Part shown: one piece after another, positions 1 to 64,000 of the stretch
Layout of the letters: every line of letters begins with the position of its first letter
How positions within the stretch are numbered: the stretch's first letter is position 1
Assembly (NCBI GenBank): GCA_947359465.1
Contig: OX375872.1
Location: forward strand, 11,478,137 to 11,542,136
DNA: 64,000 nt
Source: Metellina segmentata
Taxonomy: Eukaryota > Arthropoda > Arachnida > Araneae > Tetragnathidae
Direction: 5' to 3'
Made by a program: the position numbers and the translations under genes
Notes under the pieces: generated by a model
Seen by the model: the letters and a program-made list of their open reading frames with translations, nothing else
Databases searched by the model: none
What the model was told of the DNA's origin: nothing

Positions 1-164
1 GGGTTTGCCGGGATATGGCCAGGTGTGCTGGTACCCTGCACATTCGTTATCTCTTGTTCCACAATAGCAGTTGCAACTTCTTCAACTTGTTGCTCGCTGA
101 CCAATCTGCGTCCCTGACATGGTTGCTGTGCTAGAGTTTCTGTACTTTCAAATCGTTCAATCAT
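1..164 (-). mobile_element. Fragment of an IS630/Tc1-mariner type transposase (DUF4817-like HTH), runs off window
   Basis: An open frame from 164 down to base 1 encodes 55 residues beginning MIERFESTETLAQQ, then PCQGRRLVSEQQVEEVATAI and ending TPGHIPANP. The pattern (I-x-R-F-x-x-T-G/E-T, a Gly-Arg-Arg linker, then a second helix-turn-helix with VEEVATAIVEQE) is that of the N-terminal DNA-binding part of DUF4817-type transposases common in arthropods. Sequence up to about 360 looks like the degraded upstream part of the same unit. The catalytic part lies outside the window. It sits next to, and is independent of, the MIER1 SANT exon. Confidence 0.55.
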
Positions 165-549
165 GTTTCATAAGTTCGTTATGCTCGTCAGTCCTTTTTG
201 TAACTTACAGTGCCAAACTTGCCCATGGAGGCGACATTTGGAACTTTTTTTTATTTTTAGAAATCAAAATCCCATGTGTTCCACTGTGTACGCCCACCAA
301 TTTTGTTGCGTTTCGTCCAATACATTACTCGCTAGAGGGCGCTGAACACTTCAAATTTGAACATTGAAAAACAGCTTTTAATGAATTTAAAGATATTTCA
401 AAATGCAAGGCTTTTGTAAAAACTGATTCTCATGTCATAACCCATAGAAATAGTTACTGTGAATATTTTAATGAGAATCGCAATATTTACAAGGTAAATA
501 CATTTTCAATTCAAACTCAACTAAATTTAAAATAATCTAAATTCAATTA

Positions 550-61667
<61,118 letters not shown>

Positions 61668-61800
61668 TATCAGACTTGAAGCATCAAAAAAGCAAACATA
61701 CTAAGACATTGCCAGTTGTCAAAGAAAATAATTTTATTAGGCATGATGATTAAATAAAAATGTTTATTTGCACATTGAAAGCAAGATAAGGTAATTTTTA
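61668..61800 (-). promoter_or_regulatory. Presumed 5' UTR and core promoter of MIER1
   Basis: Sequence upstream of the MIER1 start codon. ATAATGGCGG surrounds the start. No TATA box is seen at a convincing distance. The transcription start is not determinable from sequence; the next recognised feature upstream is a LINE 3' fragment from about 61797, so a promoter in or just upstream of this stretch is the simplest reading. Confidence 0.35.
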
Positions 61801-61985
61801 ATTAACATTGTACTAGAGCAACACAACGGGCTATTCACGTCGGCTCAGGATCAATACCCTCAGAGAAAGATCCGAGGACAAGACAATATAATTTTGAGCC
61901 ACGGTCAGATGACGAGGCAACACCTGAGCTGGCACCCCACTCTCCAAACTTCCACACTTACCCAACGTGATCCCAAACACTATTT
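61797..61985 (-). mobile_element. LINE 3' fragment, copy 2 (same family as 44970-45300)
   Basis: ACATTGTACTAGAGCAACAC, GAGAAAGATCCGAGGACAAG, CACGGTCAGATGACGAGG and CACCTGAGCTGGCACCCCAC in the order of copy 1. The TACC tail is absent. It lies directly upstream of MIER1 and may overlap its promoter region. Confidence 0.65.
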
Positions 61986-62369
61986 AATCATATCTTATTT
62001 TCATTGAGATGATGATCGTTTAATTTTGTGTTCGACTAGCTCGATTTTCAAAGCATCCAAAATATCTTCTCAACAGTTTGTAATAATATTACCAAATACC
62101 AAAAGTGTAAATTCTACGACAAGTCATTTTATAAACCCGTTTTATCCCAATTTATTTATTTTGTTCAAATTTGAGAGGAATCATATTTTCTAAGGATAAT
62201 TAAACCTAAATAAGCTAAATATAACAAAATGTGAAAAATTTTTATATTTTATATAAGAAATCTTACCCGTCCTCTAAATAGGACTGTGATATTATGCTTT
62301 ATTGGCAACACCAAGTTTGTGTTATGAAACTGGCAACACCTGTATTGTCTGCAAAATGTACTATTCATG

Positions 62370-62442
62370 TTGTAATGAATATGAACATGAAATCTAAAAG
62401 TTTTCCTAAAGCCTCTAGATTTCATGTTCATATTCATTACAA
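62370..62442. repeat. Perfect 27-bp-stem hairpin, 19-nt loop
   Basis: Arm 62370-62396 (TTGTAATGAATATGAACATG plus AAATCTA) and arm 62416-62442 are perfect reverse complements. It lies about 0.7 kb upstream of the MIER1 start. A recent inverted duplication, short MITE core or small-RNA precursor are all possible. Confidence 0.9.
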
Positions 62443-62470
62443 TTTTATTAACAGAATTTAAGTTGTCTTA

Positions 62471-63416
62471 CGGCCATATTCACAAGTCTCGAGTTAACTC
62501 GAGGATCAGTTGATCCGCGAGTAAGAGTTAACTCGAGGATTATCAAACGGCGTGTTAAGTGATCCGGGGATTAAAGTGAGACGCTAGCTGTGATTGGCTA
62601 CCTCACGATCACGTGGTATTGTTTACATTGGTTACGACGCCCAAATATGCATTCGTACTGATCAAGCACGTACTTCACCGTAGAATTGATTCCAAATTGT
62701 GAATAAATAGGACTCGCACAGCATTTTAATATGGGTTTGGGAAAAGAAATGCAAAGGTATTTAATTTCAAATTAAATTTTTATGCAAACCTAAATTTGGC
62801 AAGAAAGAATTGTACACAATGTCTTGACAGATGTATGTAATCTGATTATCTTTATACTTGTCAGTATGGGTGTGTGTTGGTGTCGTGAAAAGTAACTTGC
62901 ATTGTCAATTTTCTTTCATTCGTAATAAATCAACAGAATAATTTTTATTCTACGACGAATTTGTATCTGCCATGGTCGTTTTTTACCGTTCGCTCTCTCC
63001 GGCTTATAGGACAGAGGTGGCGCCATCTATCTTTTCGCTAAGCTGCTTGTTTAAGATTTACGCAGCTACCTTTATTTTCATTTTTCTTTTGAATTTCAAT
63101 AAAAATATGTTTAAATTTTTCCATTTAAGCAATATTATGATGATGAGATGAGCTGCTATATAGAAGGTGCTCCGTAATGACAGATCCAGTCCAGTCGTCG
63201 AAAGAATACTGTAATTGAGCATAGAATGAAATGTGTCCTCCATTTTGCGCATGCGTTAAATGTAACTCGCGAGTTAACTCGCCGATTTCGGAGGATCAAA
63301 ATGTAACACCGAAACGGCAGTTTAAACCACGGATCAGGACTTGTGAATACGGTTTTTTCGATAACTCGCGGATTATCGTTGATCCTCGAGTTAACTCGGA
63401 CTTGTGAATACGGCCG
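62471..63416. mobile_element. Non-autonomous element with long inverted ends, TTA duplication (PIF/Harbinger-like)
   Basis: TTA at 62468-62470 and 63417-63419. Ends CGGCC(A/G)TATTCACAAGTC, then CGAGTTAACTCGAGGATCA on both sides. AGTTAACTCG is reiterated near both ends, and ACTTGTGAATACGG occurs twice at the right (63339-63352; 63400-63413). 946 bp, no recognisable transposase. A 3-bp TTA (TWA) duplication suits PIF/Harbinger, but this is inference. It sits right before the gag frame that follows. Confidence 0.75.
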
Positions 63417-63430
63417 TTACTGTTTCCAAG

Positions 63431-64000
63431 ATGGAGCAGCTTCTCAAACCAGAACAATTTGATATGGATCCCACGTGCGTGAGTGCAGGAAACAAATGAA
63501 AACGGACATTTTCAAACTTTCTGAGTCAAGTGCAGCAAATGACTGAAGAAAATAAATTTTAACTCTTGTGTAATTACGTTTCTTCAAACGTTTTTCAGTA
63601 CATGAATGACTCTAAAACTTATGACACCGCTATTACTGGGTTGGATTCCCTCTACGTAACAAAACGGAACGAAATCTTCGCGAGACATTGTTTAGCCTCT
63701 AGAACCCAGCAATCGGGGGAATCTGTTAATGAATACTTACAGATACTCAAACAGATGAGCAAAGATTGCGAATCCAAGTCAGTAACAGCCGAACAATATA
63801 AAAATAAATATATTAGAGACGCATTTATACAGGGTTTAAGAAGCTCTCTTATTCGAGAACGTCTACTGGAGAACACTACAGTTACTTTGGCAAACGCATT
63901 CGATCAGACTAGATCGTTGGAGCTGGCTGAACTTCATTCTGCTTCATACTTGTCTACATCAAATTCAACACCTGTTGCTGCTGTGGAACAGCAGGAAGGC
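63431..64000 (+). pseudogene. Ty3/gypsy-type gag, 5' part, runs off window
   Basis: One frame from the ATG at 63431 with stops at codon 23 (TGA, 63497-63499) and codon 44 (TAA, 63560-63562), then about 146 open codons to the window end. The open part has the capsid-like layout of retrotransposon gag: an Asp-rich entry, YLQILKQMSKDC and a later ASYLSTSN linker. Structural protein of an LTR retrotransposon. Two nonsense codons make this copy defective. No LTR was seen upstream; the element at 62471-63416 has inserted just before the start. Confidence 0.65.

Overview
The window is AT-rich animal DNA, almost certainly from an arthropod. An arachnid is the best guess, based on the mix of I-group LINE, Tc1, piggyBac and Helitron elements; the species cannot be told from the sequence. 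It is essentially one host gene. Ten small exons on the minus strand splice, with GT-AG borders and matching phases throughout, into the first 312 codons of a MIER1-type protein (mesoderm induction early response 1; ELM2-SANT corepressor). The first coding exon (Met-Ala-Glu) is at 61659-61667. The last visible exon, half of the SANT domain, is at 565-659. The rest of the gene lies beyond base 1.

The coding sequence in view is 936 nt spread over about 61 kb. Everything else is intron, the upstream region (61.7-64 kb), and transposable elements in all states of decay. From low to high coordinates: a DUF4817-type transposase end (1-164); a pogo/Tigger element (7211-9397); a non-autonomous TA-target element (10234-11873); a cluster of GTGGGAACCCTG-ended elements (13405-17566) holding a Helitron end; a possible solo LTR (19693-19886); a near-complete I-group LINE with a 13-bp target duplication (20585-26223); tRNA-derived SINEs (28.0-28.7 kb); decayed Ty3/gypsy pieces (30.1-33.4 kb); a Tc1 element with a 76-bp LINE tail inside its terminal repeat (35143-36496); a decayed unrecognised transposon (about 37.98-40.33 kb); two internally deleted copies of one Tc1-like family (41607-42494 and 47931-48798); a short Helitron (47113-47495); hAT and Tigger remnants (51.0-52.3 kb); a large imperfect palindrome with a Helitron-like end (54.87-56.07 kb); a long-inverted-repeat element split by a piggyBac (56424-58851); and a small hAT-type MITE (60373-60541).

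Upstream of MIER1 are a LINE 3' fragment, a perfect 27-bp-stem hairpin, a 946-bp element with TTA duplication and long inverted termini, and the start of a Ty3/gypsy gag that runs off the window.

No multi-gene pathway is present. What works together is the exon set of one chromatin-corepressor gene. The scientific interest lies in nested insertions with readable target duplications, conserved 3' folds of LINEs, foldback structures, and several CTCF-like motifs carried by repeats.
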